Shown: positions 1 to 6,625 of the stretch, in pieces
Layout of the letters: the number at the start of each line of letters is the position of its first letter
Position numbering within the stretch: position 1 is the stretch's first letter
NCBI GenBank assembly: GCA_910578735.1
Contig: CAJTSQ010000054.1
Location: 1 to 13,003, forward strand
Direction of reading: 5' to 3'
DNA length: 13,003 nucleotides
Source: an uncultured Oscillospiraceae bacterium
GTDB taxonomy: Bacteria; Bacillota; Clostridia; Oscillospirales; Oscillospiraceae
Notes under the pieces: generated by a model
Seen by the model: the letters and a program-made list of their open reading frames with translations, nothing else
What the model was told of the DNA's origin: nothing
The model's database searches: none
Position numbers and translations under genes: made by a program

Positions 1-1
1 C

Positions 2-1150
2 CCCGCCTTCTTTGAGGACCTGCGGCGGTATGACCGGGTGAGGGGCACTTCTTTGGCCCGGCGGTTTGCCGACCAGCTTACCCTGCTGCTCCTCCTTTTC
101 GCCGCAGTGGACGGGGTGGTCAGCGAGAGCGAGGCGGGGTTTGTCAACGCCTGCGGTGATGTGCTGCTGGAGCTGTGTGACAAAGACGGCCTGCGCGCCG
201 ACCGTCCCGCCATCCGGGCGGACCAGTTTTCCGCCCCCCGGCCGAGCCAGCCCGCCCCGGCCGTCAAGCAGGGGACGGCCCCCGCCAAAAAGGAGGAAGA
301 CCAGCCCCCGGCGGAGCCCGAGCCCACCCTGGAGGAGCTGCTGGCTGAACTGGACGGGCTGTGCGGCCTGGACAAGGTGAAAAAGGACGTGAAAAGCCTT
401 ATCAACCTGGTGAAGGTGCGCAAGCTGCGGGAGGAGGCCGGCCTGCCCGTCCCCCCCATGTCCCTCCACCTGGTGTTTATGGGCAACCCGGGCACCGGCA
501 AGACCACCGTGGCCCGGCTGCTGGCCAAGATTTACCACGCGGTGGGGGTGTTGTCCAAGGGCCAGCTGGTGGAGGTGGACCGCTCCGGCCTGGTGGCCGG
601 CTTCGTAGGGCAGACCGCCCTGAAGGCCCAGGAGGCGGTACAGAAGGCCATCGGCGGGGTGCTGTTCATCGACGAGGCCTACGCCCTGGTCAACGCCGAC
701 AACGCCAACGACTTCGGCCACGAGGCCATTGAGGTTATCCTCAAGAACATGGAGGACCACCGGAAGGACCTGATTGTCATTGTGGCGGGGTACACCGACC
801 GGATGGAGCAGTTTATCCACGCCAATCCCGGCTTGGAGTCCCGGTTCAACAAATACTTTTTCTTCGAGGACTACGACGGCAAGCAGCTGATGGAAATTTT
901 CCGGTCCATGTGCGAAAAGAACGGCTACACCCTCTCAGAGGAGGGGGAGCAGTTCATGGAGAAGGACCTGCAAGAGCTCTACGAGGAGCGGGACGAGAAC
1001 TTCGGCAACGCCCGGGACGTGCGCAACCTCTTTGAGCAGGCGGTGGCCCGCCAGGCCGACCGGGTGTCTCAGCTGGAGGAGCCCACCAGAGAACAGCTGA
1101 TGGAGCTGAAACCGGAGGATTTGGAGGAGCCGTCAAGCGGCGACAGGTAG
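2..1150 (+). CDS. CbxX/CfqX (SpoVK/EccA-like) AAA+ ATPase, 5' end missing
   Basis: This is an AAA+ ATPase of the CbxX/CfqX family, whose members (SpoVK, EccA of type VII secretion, rubisco activase CbbX) remodel protein complexes. Numbering from the GTG at 38, Walker A GNPGTGKTT is at residues 149-157, Walker B VLFIDE at 208-213, a sensor-1 strand near 247-254, the arginine-finger region NPGLESRF at 263-270 and the sensor-2 segment GNARDVRN at 323-330. Residues 1-50 are helical, and the motif AAVDGVVSESEAGFV recalls TerB-like domains. A Pro/Glu/Lys-rich linker (about 65-98) joins it to the ATPase. The frame stays open through the GTG to the window edge (reading PAFFEDLRRYDRV), so the gene most likely begins outside the window and the GTG is internal. 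The stop TAG lies inside a palindromic repeat. The ATPase assignment is firm; the cellular target is unknown. Confidence 0.9.
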   Translation, partial: PAFFEDLRRYDRVRGTSLARRFADQLTLLLLLFAAVDGVVSESEAGFVNACGDVLLELCDKDGLRADRPAIRADQFSAPRPSQPAPAVKQGTAPAKKEEDQPPAEPEPTLEELLAELDGLCGLDKVKKDVKSLINLVKVRKLREEAGLPVPPMSLHLVFMGNPGTGKTTVARLLAKIYHAVGVLSKGQLVEVDRSGLVAGFVGQTALKAQEAVQKAIGGVLFIDEAYALVNADNANDFGHEAIEVILKNMEDHRKDLIVIVAGYTDRMEQFIHANPGLESRFNKYFFFEDYDGKQLMEIFRSMCEKNGYTLSEEGEQFMEKDLQELYEERDENFGNARDVRNLFEQAVARQADRVSQLEEPTREQLMELKPEDLEEPSSGDR

Positions 1151-1225
1151 GGCGCGACGACCCGGCGCGCCGTCCCTGAACGGACGCGGAGATGGAAAAC
1201 GGCGGGCCGAGTCGTCCCGCCCTAC
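1147..1225. repeat. GC-rich paired palindrome (BIME/REP-like) at the stop codon of the ATPase gene
   Basis: Two 25-base arms, 1147-1171 and 1201-1225, are inverted copies matching at 22 of 25 positions. Both have the form GTAGGGCG(C/G)GACGAC at their outer end. Each arm is also a small palindrome: GGCGCG/CGCGCC within the left arm and GGCGGG/CCCGCC within the right. The 29-base centre has a further CGTCC/GGACG pair. The left arm starts one base before the TAG stop of the ATPase gene, so the repeat supplies or overlaps the stop. The layout, two hairpins facing each other, is that of REP/BIME elements. It could also act as a transcription attenuator or mRNA 3' stabiliser, though there is no T-run. 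Confidence 0.7.
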
Positions 1226-1247
1226 AAGGTGAAAGGAGACTTGCCCA

Positions 1248-1730
1248 TTGGAAACCGCTGTGCTCTACAAAATGATTGACGAGATCGACTGGTCCCAATA
1301 CGAGACCGCCTACGGAAACGCCGCCCAGGACATTCCCCACTTTCAGGCCGGGAAAACCCCCAGCGTGCCCCGTTCCCTGTGGGACCTGTTCTCCGGGGAC
1401 CGGGAGAGAGCCATACGGGCCGCCAGCGACCTGTGGGCCGGCCTGTGCCACCAGCACGCCTATATATCCTCCGCCGCCCTGCCCGCCTGCGACTTTCTGA
1501 TACTCGGCTTGCAAGAGGCGGACGATAAACTGAAGGTGGAACTGCTGGACATTTTCCTGGGCTTCGCCGTCTGTACCGGGAGGAGCGCGGAGACGGATTG
1601 GGAGAAGCAGCTGCGGGACAAGCTGACCAGCCACCTGCCGGTGTTTGCCGGGCTGGTCTCCTCAGAAAACGAGGATATTGCCTATTTTGCCGGGAGCATT
1701 GTGGACTCGCTTCGTCAAAAGGGAGCGTGA
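1248..1730 (+). CDS. small alpha-helical (HEAT-repeat-like) protein of unknown function
   Basis: The gene encodes 160 residues with a TTG start at 1248, placed 9 bases after a good AAAGGAG at 1232-1238; no ATG fits. The protein is predicted soluble and helical, with no signal peptide or membrane segment. Residues about 45-160 read as consecutive amphipathic helices (e.g. PRSLWDLFSGDRERAIRAA, ELLDIFLGFAVC, DIAYFAGSIVDSLRQKGA), the pattern of short HEAT repeats. Small HEAT-like proteins of this kind are often found as immunity or scaffold proteins in bacterial accessory loci; that role is an inference here. The downstream gene starts 4 bases after the stop and its ribosome binding site lies in this gene's last codons, so the two are translationally coupled. 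Confidence 0.75.
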   Translation: METAVLYKMIDEIDWSQYETAYGNAAQDIPHFQAGKTPSVPRSLWDLFSGDRERAIRAASDLWAGLCHQHAYISSAALPACDFLILGLQEADDKLKVELLDIFLGFAVCTGRSAETDWEKQLRDKLTSHLPVFAGLVSSENEDIAYFAGSIVDSLRQKGA

Positions 1731-1734
1731 GTAA

Positions 1735-2262
1735 ATGGACACCTTCTATTCGATTTTAGGGGAAGAGGAGAGCAAACAAATCTGGGACCGCATCAATGCG
1801 GAACTCCGGTTTCAGCCCAGCGTCCGGGTCAATCAGCTGCCCTTTCAGCTTTCAGCGCCTTACCTTGTTCTGGACCTGACTTATGCCACGCAGGAACAGG
1901 TAGAAAAGCTGCTGGCGGAGGTCCCCGGCGCTCTGGCCGCCTGCCTGGGGGAGGACGACTGGATTTACGCCCTGGACTGGCATCACAGCTACTTCCGCTA
2001 CGACCCCCGCCTGCCCATCACCGAACACAGCCACTGGGTGGAGGACGAGAGCTACATGGGCGGGGGCTACGACGCCTATTTCCCGGACTTCTACCCCGAT
2101 GGCGATTACTACTTTTTTGTCCAGCGAGACCTGAAATGGGGCTATCTGGGCCACCCCTGGCGGCGGGAGATCTGGATCTTTGGCGACCCGCTTCTTGACG
2201 CGCTGTCCCCCACACTGGAGACGCTGGGCTTTCCAGTAAAAATTTTATCTAAATCGGAGTGA
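1735..2262 (+). CDS. DUF2716 family protein
   Basis: This 175-residue soluble protein has no signal peptide. I place it in DUF2716 from its overall pattern: an N-terminal W..I...L.F.PS segment (residues about 17-32), then YALDWHHSYFRYDP in the middle (about 98-111), and the C-terminal signature PDGDYYFFVQRDLKWGYLGHPW followed by WIFGDPLLD. The family has no established function. Members occur as small stand-alone proteins in Firmicutes and actinobacteria, sometimes next to other small immunity-like proteins. The start ATG lies 4 bases after the previous stop with an AAGGGAG upstream. The next gene begins 7 bases after this stop, so it is the middle of a three-gene run. The family call comes from remembered motifs, not a search. 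Confidence 0.75.
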   Translation: MDTFYSILGEEESKQIWDRINAELRFQPSVRVNQLPFQLSAPYLVLDLTYATQEQVEKLLAEVPGALAACLGEDDWIYALDWHHSYFRYDPRLPITEHSHWVEDESYMGGGYDAYFPDFYPDGDYYFFVQRDLKWGYLGHPWRREIWIFGDPLLDALSPTLETLGFPVKILSKSE

Positions 2263-2269
2263 CGGAAGG

Positions 2270-3040
2270 ATGGAAAAACAGCTTGCGCGCCCCTATTATC
2301 AGGACACGGGCAGGCGGCCCTATCTGTACTACGCGGTGATTGGCATAGACGGGGAGGCGGAGCTGGAGATTTCCCGCTCCCGGCACCGTGTGGACGAGGT
2401 GCCCGCCGGGCTGGTAATCAAGGCCTTCCGCCGCTCGGAACACGCCGCCGAGATGGACCAGCTGCTGGGCGGCGCTCTGGGCCGGGTGCTGGAGAACCAG
2501 GACAGGGCCCTGTATGAGAAAGCAAAGGCCGGGGAGACCTGGCTGATTCTCCAGGGGGAGGTCCAGAAGGACGACACCCTGGACTATCTGCGCAACGCCG
2601 TGGGTATTGTCCAGGCGGCGCTGGACATGGGGGCGGATGCGGTGCTGGACCTCCACGCCCTGCGGCTTATCTCGCCCCAGGGGTGGAAAACCTTCTTTGA
2701 CCCGCCCTTCTCCCCCTGGGAACACGTGACCTTCCTGTGGAGCCCCATGGAGGACGGCAGCTTCTGGCTCCACACCCGGGGTATGCTGAAATTCGGCCGG
2801 CCGGACATCGGGCTGGAGGGGGTGCCCCAGTCGGAGCAGAGCCGGGCGATGGATATTTTCAAGCAGATGGTCTTCTACGGCGCCCAGGGGGCGGCGTTTA
2901 CCCGGAACACAAGGCTGCATATCAGCGAACACACAGCCTGTATGCTCCACCCGGAGCTGACCGGAGAGATGGACGACCCGGACTACAACAACGAGCACTA
3001 TCAGATGACCTGGGCGGACTGCAAATTTGAAGACGTGTAG
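2270..3040 (+). CDS. uncharacterised protein with HTRG/FGRPD and DDPDYNN motifs
   Basis: The gene encodes 256 residues, likely cytoplasmic. The start ATG has GGAG at 2256-2259, 10 bases upstream, and follows the DUF2716 stop by 7 bases. The N-terminal half mixes strands and helices and contains a long helical part (EHAAEMDQLLGGALGRVLEN). The C-terminal half has motifs I recognise as conserved in a group of unnamed bacterial proteins: WLHTRGMLKFGRPD (residues about 165-178) and, near the end, HPELTGEMDDPDYNNEHYQ. A relation to DUF4261-type proteins is possible, but I could not match that family's signature. No catalytic motif is evident. The gene ends at a TAG lying within a palindromic repeat. 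Function unknown. Confidence 0.7.
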   Translation: MEKQLARPYYQDTGRRPYLYYAVIGIDGEAELEISRSRHRVDEVPAGLVIKAFRRSEHAAEMDQLLGGALGRVLENQDRALYEKAKAGETWLILQGEVQKDDTLDYLRNAVGIVQAALDMGADAVLDLHALRLISPQGWKTFFDPPFSPWEHVTFLWSPMEDGSFWLHTRGMLKFGRPDIGLEGVPQSEQSRAMDIFKQMVFYGAQGAAFTRNTRLHISEHTACMLHPELTGEMDDPDYNNEHYQMTWADCKFEDV

Positions 3041-3105
3041 GGGTGCACAGTGTGCGCCCGTCAGCCCAACGCATACCGAACGGGCGGACATTGTCCGCCT
3101 CTGCA
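3036..3105. repeat. second paired palindrome, diverged, at a stop codon
   Basis: Arms at 3036-3061 and 3080-3105 are inverted copies matching at 20 of 26 positions, with an 18-base centre. The right arm is itself a near-perfect palindrome (GCGGACA T TGTCCGC) and the left contains GCACA/TGTGC. As with the element at 1147-1225, the left arm begins at the TAG stop of the upstream gene and has the outer sequence TGTAGGGG. The two elements share architecture more than sequence, so they may be members of one degenerate repeat family. It sits between the uncharacterised gene and the cupin, and could attenuate read-through. Confidence 0.6.
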
Positions 3106-3133
3106 GAAATTTACAATACAGGAGGAAAACACC

Positions 3134-3469
3134 ATGTTACTGAATTTCGACAAGATCCCGGAGACCGTCATCCCCAACATGCGGGGGGGCGAGGGACAGG
3201 TGGCGTCCCATATGTACGTGGACGGGGACAACAAGATCATGAAGGGCCTGCTGGCCCCCGGCTGCACCATCGGCCTGCACACCCACGACACCAGCAGCGA
3301 GATCATCTGCATCCTGTCCGGTACGGGCAAGGTGCTGTGCGACGGAGCGTACGAGCCCCTGTCCGCCGGGTCGGTCCACTACTGCCCCAAGGGCCACGAG
3401 CACAGCCTTATCAACGACAGCGACGGCGATTTGACCTTCTTCGCCGTGGTCCCGGAGCACGGCGCATGA
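3134..3469 (+). CDS. single-domain cupin protein
   Basis: This 111-residue protein is one cupin_2 barrel. Metal-ligand candidates are H49 and H51 (GLHTHD), E56 (SSEIICILSG) and H90 (KGHEHSL), the full HxH-x4-E ... H pattern, so it probably binds a divalent metal. The glycine turns LSGTG and LSAGSVHYCPKG are typical of the fold. Such small cupins serve as sugar or amino-acid isomerases, dioxygenases or simple ligand binders, and the sequence does not decide which. The chosen start ATG has a perfect AGGAGG at 3120-3125, 8 bases upstream; an upstream in-frame ATG near 3050 lies inside the repeat and lacks such a site. The stop overlaps the start of mtaB (ATGA), indicating translational coupling. 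Confidence 0.88.
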   Translation: MLLNFDKIPETVIPNMRGGEGQVASHMYVDGDNKIMKGLLAPGCTIGLHTHDTSSEIICILSGTGKVLCDGAYEPLSAGSVHYCPKGHEHSLINDSDGDLTFFAVVPEHGA

Positions 3470-4767
3470 CCGTCGCCTTTTATACCCTGGGCTGCAAGGT
3501 CAACCAGTACGAGACCCAGGCCCTGGAGCAGCTGTTCACCGGGCGGGGCCACACCCTGGTCCCCTTCGAGGGGGCGGCGGACGTCTACATCATCAACACC
3601 TGCACCGTCACGGCGGTGAGCGACAAGAAATCCCGGCAGGTGGTCCGTCAGGCCCGGAAGCGGTCACCGGAGGCGGTGGTGGCGGTGTGCGGCTGCTACC
3701 CTCAGACCCACCCCGACGATATAAAGAACCTGCCCGTGGACCTGGTGGCGGGCACCGGGGACCGGACCGGCTTTGTGGAGCTGGTGGAGCAGGCCTGGGC
3801 GGAGCGTCAGGAAAAAGTCACCGCCCTGGACGACGCCATGAAGCGCCGGGTCTTCGAGCCCCTCCCCGCCGGAGGGCTGGAGGGCCGCACCCGGGCCATG
3901 CTGAAGGTGGAGGACGGCTGCGTCAACTTCTGTACCTACTGCATCATCCCCTACGCCCGGGGACCGGTTCGCTCCCTGCCCCTCCAAGACGCCGCCGCCC
4001 AGGCGGCCAGGCTGGCCGGGGAGGGGTACAAGGAGCTTGTCCTCACCGGCATTGAGATCTCCTCCTGGGGCCGGGAGCTGAAGGACGGGACCTCCCTCAT
4101 CGACCTGGTGGAGGCCGTCTGCGCCGCCGCCCCCGGGTGCCGTATCCGGCTGGGGTCCCTGGAGCCCCGGACCGTCACCGAGGACTTTTGTATCCGGGCG
4201 GCCAAGCTGAAAAACCTGTGCCCCCACTTTCACCTGTCCATGCAGTCCGGCTGCGACGCCACCCTGAAACGGATGAACCGGAAGTATGACACCGCCCGGT
4301 TTTACCAGAGCGTGGCCCTTCTGCGTCAGCATTTTGACGCCCCCGCCGTCACCACCGATATGATTGTGGGCTTTCCCGGGGAGACAGAGACGGAGTTTGA
4401 ACAGTCGCTGGACTTTATCCGGCGGTGCGCCTTTGCCTCCATGCACATCTTCCCCTACTCCAAGCGCCCCGGCACCCCGGCCGCGTCTATGCCCAATCAG
4501 GTGCCCAGGGCCGTCAAGGAGGAGCGGGCCCGGGAGGCTGCGGAGGAGGCCGCGAGGATGGAACACAGCTATCTGGAGCAGTGGGACAGGGTGACCGTCC
4601 TCTGCGAGGAGGAGCGGGACGGCCTGTGGCGGGGCCACACCACCCGATACTGCGAGGTGCGGGTCCCCAGCGGGGAAAACCTCCACAACCAGCTGCGGCA
4701 GGTCCAGATAACAGCGGTGGAGGACGGCTGGCTCTTGGGTGAATTATTAAATTTGGAAAATCAGTAG
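3466..4767 (+). CDS. mtaB: tRNA (N6-threonylcarbamoyladenosine(37)-C2)-methylthiotransferase MtaB
   Basis: MtaB is a radical-SAM enzyme that converts t6A37 to ms2t6A37 in ANN-decoding tRNAs, supporting accurate decoding. The protein is 433 residues, usual for the family. The N-terminal UPF0004 domain has cluster cysteines C10 (TLGCKVNQYE), C46 (INTCTVT) and C77 (VCGCYPQ). The radical-SAM CxxxCxxC is C152/C156/C159 in EDGCVNFCTYCIIPYARG. LTGIEISSWG and MQSGCDATLKRMNRKY are typical of this enzyme class, and residues about 370-430 form a TRAM-like RNA-binding domain. The GCKVNQYET and EISSWG motifs favour MtaB over MiaB or RimO. The start is the ATG overlapping the cupin stop; the reading frame is open upstream, but only through sequence used by the cupin in another frame. 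No terminator follows directly. Confidence 0.95.
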   Translation: MTVAFYTLGCKVNQYETQALEQLFTGRGHTLVPFEGAADVYIINTCTVTAVSDKKSRQVVRQARKRSPEAVVAVCGCYPQTHPDDIKNLPVDLVAGTGDRTGFVELVEQAWAERQEKVTALDDAMKRRVFEPLPAGGLEGRTRAMLKVEDGCVNFCTYCIIPYARGPVRSLPLQDAAAQAARLAGEGYKELVLTGIEISSWGRELKDGTSLIDLVEAVCAAAPGCRIRLGSLEPRTVTEDFCIRAAKLKNLCPHFHLSMQSGCDATLKRMNRKYDTARFYQSVALLRQHFDAPAVTTDMIVGFPGETETEFEQSLDFIRRCAFASMHIFPYSKRPGTPAASMPNQVPRAVKEERAREAAEEAARMEHSYLEQWDRVTVLCEEERDGLWRGHTTRYCEVRVPSGENLHNQLRQVQITAVEDGWLLGELLNLENQ

Positions 4768-4784
4768 CAACCGGGCCGCAACAG

Positions 4785-4793
4785 TGGTATAAT
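4785..4793 (+). promoter_or_regulatory. extended -10 promoter of the CofE-like gene
   Basis: TGGTATAAT is a perfect -10 hexamer (4788-4793) with the TGn extension, 40 bases before the ATG of the downstream gene. The -35 position (4765-4770, TAGCAA) is a poor match, which is usual for extended -10 promoters. A GAGAGGAG ribosome binding site at 4817-4824 lies between. The gene therefore appears to be transcribed separately from mtaB. Confidence 0.6.
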
Positions 4794-4833
4794 AACCCAG
4801 ACCTGACTGAACCAATGAGAGGAGTCCTGCTCT

Positions 4834-5538
4834 ATGAGCGAGGAAATGAATTACAGCGCCAATCCCGGCAAGAACCTGGTCCGCGCCGTGGACGGCATCG
4901 ACTATCTGCGCATCCCTGTCAAAACCCACCTGATCACCAAGGCTGACGACATGGTGGACGTGGTGAACAAGTACCCCAAGGACAAGATGCAGCCCGGCGA
5001 TATCCTGTTTATCTCGGAGAAGGCGGTGGCCTGCACCCAGAGCCGGGCCATTCCCATGGAGGACATCAAGCCCCGGAAGCTGGCAATTACCCTGAGCCGA
5101 TATGTCACCAAGACCCCCGCCGGCATCGGCCTGGGCATCCCCGAGACCATGGAGATGGCCCTTCAGGAGTGCGGCACCCTGCGGATTCTGTTCGCCGCCT
5201 TCTGCTCGGTGATTGGAAAAATCTTTGGCCAGCGGGGCTGGTTTTACAACGTGGCCGGGCCCAAGGCCCGGGGCATCGACGGCCCCACCGAGGGCACCAT
5301 TCCGCCCTACGACCACTATGTGGTCCTCACCCCCGCCGACCCCATGGGGACGGCCAAGCGCCTGGCACAGGCGCTTGGATACCCCGTCGCCATTGTGGAC
5401 ATCAACGACCTGGGGGCCAACATCCTGGGCTTCTCCGAGAAGCAGCCCACCATGGACTGGCTGGCCCGGGCGCTGGGAGACAACCCCCTGGGCCAGGGGG
5501 AGGAGTGCACCCCCATGGGCATCCTGCGCAAGGCATAA
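4834..5538 (+). CDS. coenzyme F420-0:L-glutamate ligase (CofE)-like protein
   Basis: This 234-residue protein of the F420_ligase (CofE/FbiB N-terminal) family has no signal peptide. In archaea and actinobacteria CofE adds gamma-linked glutamates to F420-0. Family features are the N-terminal strand KTHLITKADDM followed by MQPGDILFISEKAVACTQSRAIP (residues about 52-74, equivalent to the PGDvlvvsqKivSkaeGR motif of CofE) and the later TEGTIPPYDHYVVLTPADP and VAIVDINDLGAN segments, which supply phosphate- and metal-binding positions. Most Clostridia do not make F420, so the true substrate is doubtful; an amide- or peptide-ligase role on another acid is possible. The start ATG has GAGAGGAG 9 bases upstream. 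The gene is monocistronic, with its own promoter and a strong terminator. The family call is good; the specific reaction is uncertain. Confidence 0.82.
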   Translation: MSEEMNYSANPGKNLVRAVDGIDYLRIPVKTHLITKADDMVDVVNKYPKDKMQPGDILFISEKAVACTQSRAIPMEDIKPRKLAITLSRYVTKTPAGIGLGIPETMEMALQECGTLRILFAAFCSVIGKIFGQRGWFYNVAGPKARGIDGPTEGTIPPYDHYVVLTPADPMGTAKRLAQALGYPVAIVDINDLGANILGFSEKQPTMDWLARALGDNPLGQGEECTPMGILRKA

Positions 5539-5545
5539 ACAGACG

Positions 5546-5585
5546 AAACCACCGGCTTTCATGGGAAAGCCGGTGGTTTTTATAT
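5546..5585 (+). terminator. rho-independent terminator of the CofE-like gene
   Basis: A perfect 15-bp stem (5546-5560 with 5565-5579, core ACCACCGGCTTT) has a 4-base ATGG loop and is followed by TTTTTATATTT. It serves the plus-strand gene. The convergent SUKH gene ends at 5580, inside the T-tract. In the opposite direction the stem is not followed by a clean U-run, so termination of the minus-strand operon here would be weaker. Confidence 0.92.
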
Positions 5586-6053
5586 TTGTATGGTTCCATC
5601 CATGATGCGACCTAAAAATTCTGCAAAGGACCCCGCCACCTGCTTGCATTCCTCAAATTCCGGCTCTGCCCCATAAATAACGGAACCGTCTTCAACAGAA
5701 ATTGCGTAATAGGCGTAACTGTCCCGCACGGACATAACGATAGGGAGGTGTTTGTTCCAGAAGACTTTTATTTCATCTGCCCACACGTCGTCTCCCTCCG
5801 CGCTTTTTAGGCTGAGCATTTCCCACTCATTCCAGCGCCAGGCGTGGTCCAGCCGGGTGTCGTAGTCCTCCGCGCACAAAAACCAGGTGGTCTCGTCGCC
5901 GCTGAACAGCTCGCTGACTGTGCCGACAAACTGGAGCCACAGGCCGGGAAGGTCATGGTATCGATCAGTAATCCATTTGGGGAGCGGAGGATTTGGCCGG
6001 ATCTCCGCCCTCCAGCCTTGAGACTTCATACAGGCCAGAAATTGTTCTATCAC
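5580..6053 (-). CDS. SUKH (SMI1/KNR4) family protein
   Basis: This 157-residue acidic soluble protein ends convergently against the CofE-like gene. The N-terminal region (LPKWITDRYHDLPGLWLQFVG) and later ETTWFLCAEDYDTR, WRWNEWEMLSL, FWNKHLPIVMSVRDSYAYYAI and EDGSVIYGAEPEFEECKQVA follow the SMI1/KNR4 pattern, in which a conserved W/E-rich core is followed by IxxSxxDgYaYyai...GxVvyg.ePefeE. SUKH proteins are frequent immunity proteins against contact-dependent and polymorphic toxins and also occur as stand-alone proteins. No toxin partner is visible. The start is GTG at 6053, only 2 bases after the deacylase stop, with GGAGG in the deacylase's last codons, so it is translationally coupled as the last gene of a three-gene operon. 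Confidence 0.8.
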   Translation of the reverse strand: MIEQFLACMKSQGWRAEIRPNPPLPKWITDRYHDLPGLWLQFVGTVSELFSGDETTWFLCAEDYDTRLDHAWRWNEWEMLSLKSAEGDDVWADEIKVFWNKHLPIVMSVRDSYAYYAISVEDGSVIYGAEPEFEECKQVAGSFAEFLGRIMDGTIQI

Positions 6054-6055
6054 AA

Positions 6056-6613
6056 TTATGCCTCCGCCCTGGGGTCGGGCAGGTCCACATAGACAGGGGG
6101 GTGGCCGGTGGACTCCGCAAATTTGAGGAGGTCCTCCCGCCTCAGCTGGAGGGTGGAGGTGGAGATACCCGGGTGGCCGCTGATGAATCCGTCGGCCATC
6201 AGGTCCTTGTCGATGACCAGCTGGACGCGGTGGTTGGTATCAAACAGCAGCTCCAGGGCGGAGACCGAGCCGGGGACGGTCTGCAAATAATCCCGCATGT
6301 GGCCGTCGTCGGCGAAGGACAGCCGGGAGCAGCCCAGCTGGGTGGAGAGAAATTTGGTTTTAAAGGGCTTGTCCCCGGGCATCATCAGCAGGTAGAAGTC
6401 GGTCTGCTGCCGGTTGCAGAGAAACAGGTTCTTGCAGATTTGGGATCCCAGGATTTTCTCCACCTCGTGGCAGATCTCGATGGTGTCAGCGTGGTCGTGG
6501 TCCACCCGGACATAGGGGATGGACAGCTCCTCCAGCTTATCATAAATGGCCAGCTCCTGGGGGATGCGCTGGTCGGTAGGGCGGGTGGTGTATCGGTTCG
6601 GGTCGATGTACAT
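6056..6613 (-). CDS. YbaK/ProX-type aminoacyl-tRNA deacylase (prolyl-tRNA editing family)
   Basis: This 185-residue protein has the YbaK/EbsC (tRNA_edit) fold of the PrdX/ProX group, which hydrolyses mischarged tRNAs such as Ala-tRNAPro. Diagnostic segments are an N-terminal helix plus VRVDHDHADTIEICHEVEK, the core KNLFLCNRQQTDFYLLMMPGDKPFK with its catalytic lysine region (KNL and the KTK pair), LSTQLGCSRLSFA, and the PGSVSALELLFD loop that carries the conserved Gly-x-Val-(S/T)-Pro-like turn. The length matches stand-alone editing domains. The start ATG has AAGGAGA 7-8 bases upstream. The upstream amidohydrolase stop is 12 bases away and the downstream SUKH start 2 bases away, so the three genes are one operon. 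The exact substrate tRNA is inferred from the family only. Confidence 0.9.
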   Translation of the reverse strand: MYIDPNRYTTRPTDQRIPQELAIYDKLEELSIPYVRVDHDHADTIEICHEVEKILGSQICKNLFLCNRQQTDFYLLMMPGDKPFKTKFLSTQLGCSRLSFADDGHMRDYLQTVPGSVSALELLFDTNHRVQLVIDKDLMADGFISGHPGISTSTLQLRREDLLKFAESTGHPPVYVDLPDPRAEA

Positions 6614-6625
6614 GGCGATTCTCCT

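Noticed and set aside
3112..3117. TACAAT as the -10 box of the cupin gene
   Set aside because: It would place the transcription start inside or after the AGGAGG ribosome site, leaving no leader, and no -35 is at the right distance.
3043..3465. N-terminal extension of MtaB to give a 574-residue protein
   Set aside because: The extension is the cupin gene read in another frame. MtaB homology begins exactly at the ATG at 3466, and the cupin has the better ribosome site and conserved metal ligands.
3664..4686. 340-codon open frame opposite mtaB
   Set aside because: Antisense shadow. All conserved cysteines and motifs are on the plus strand.
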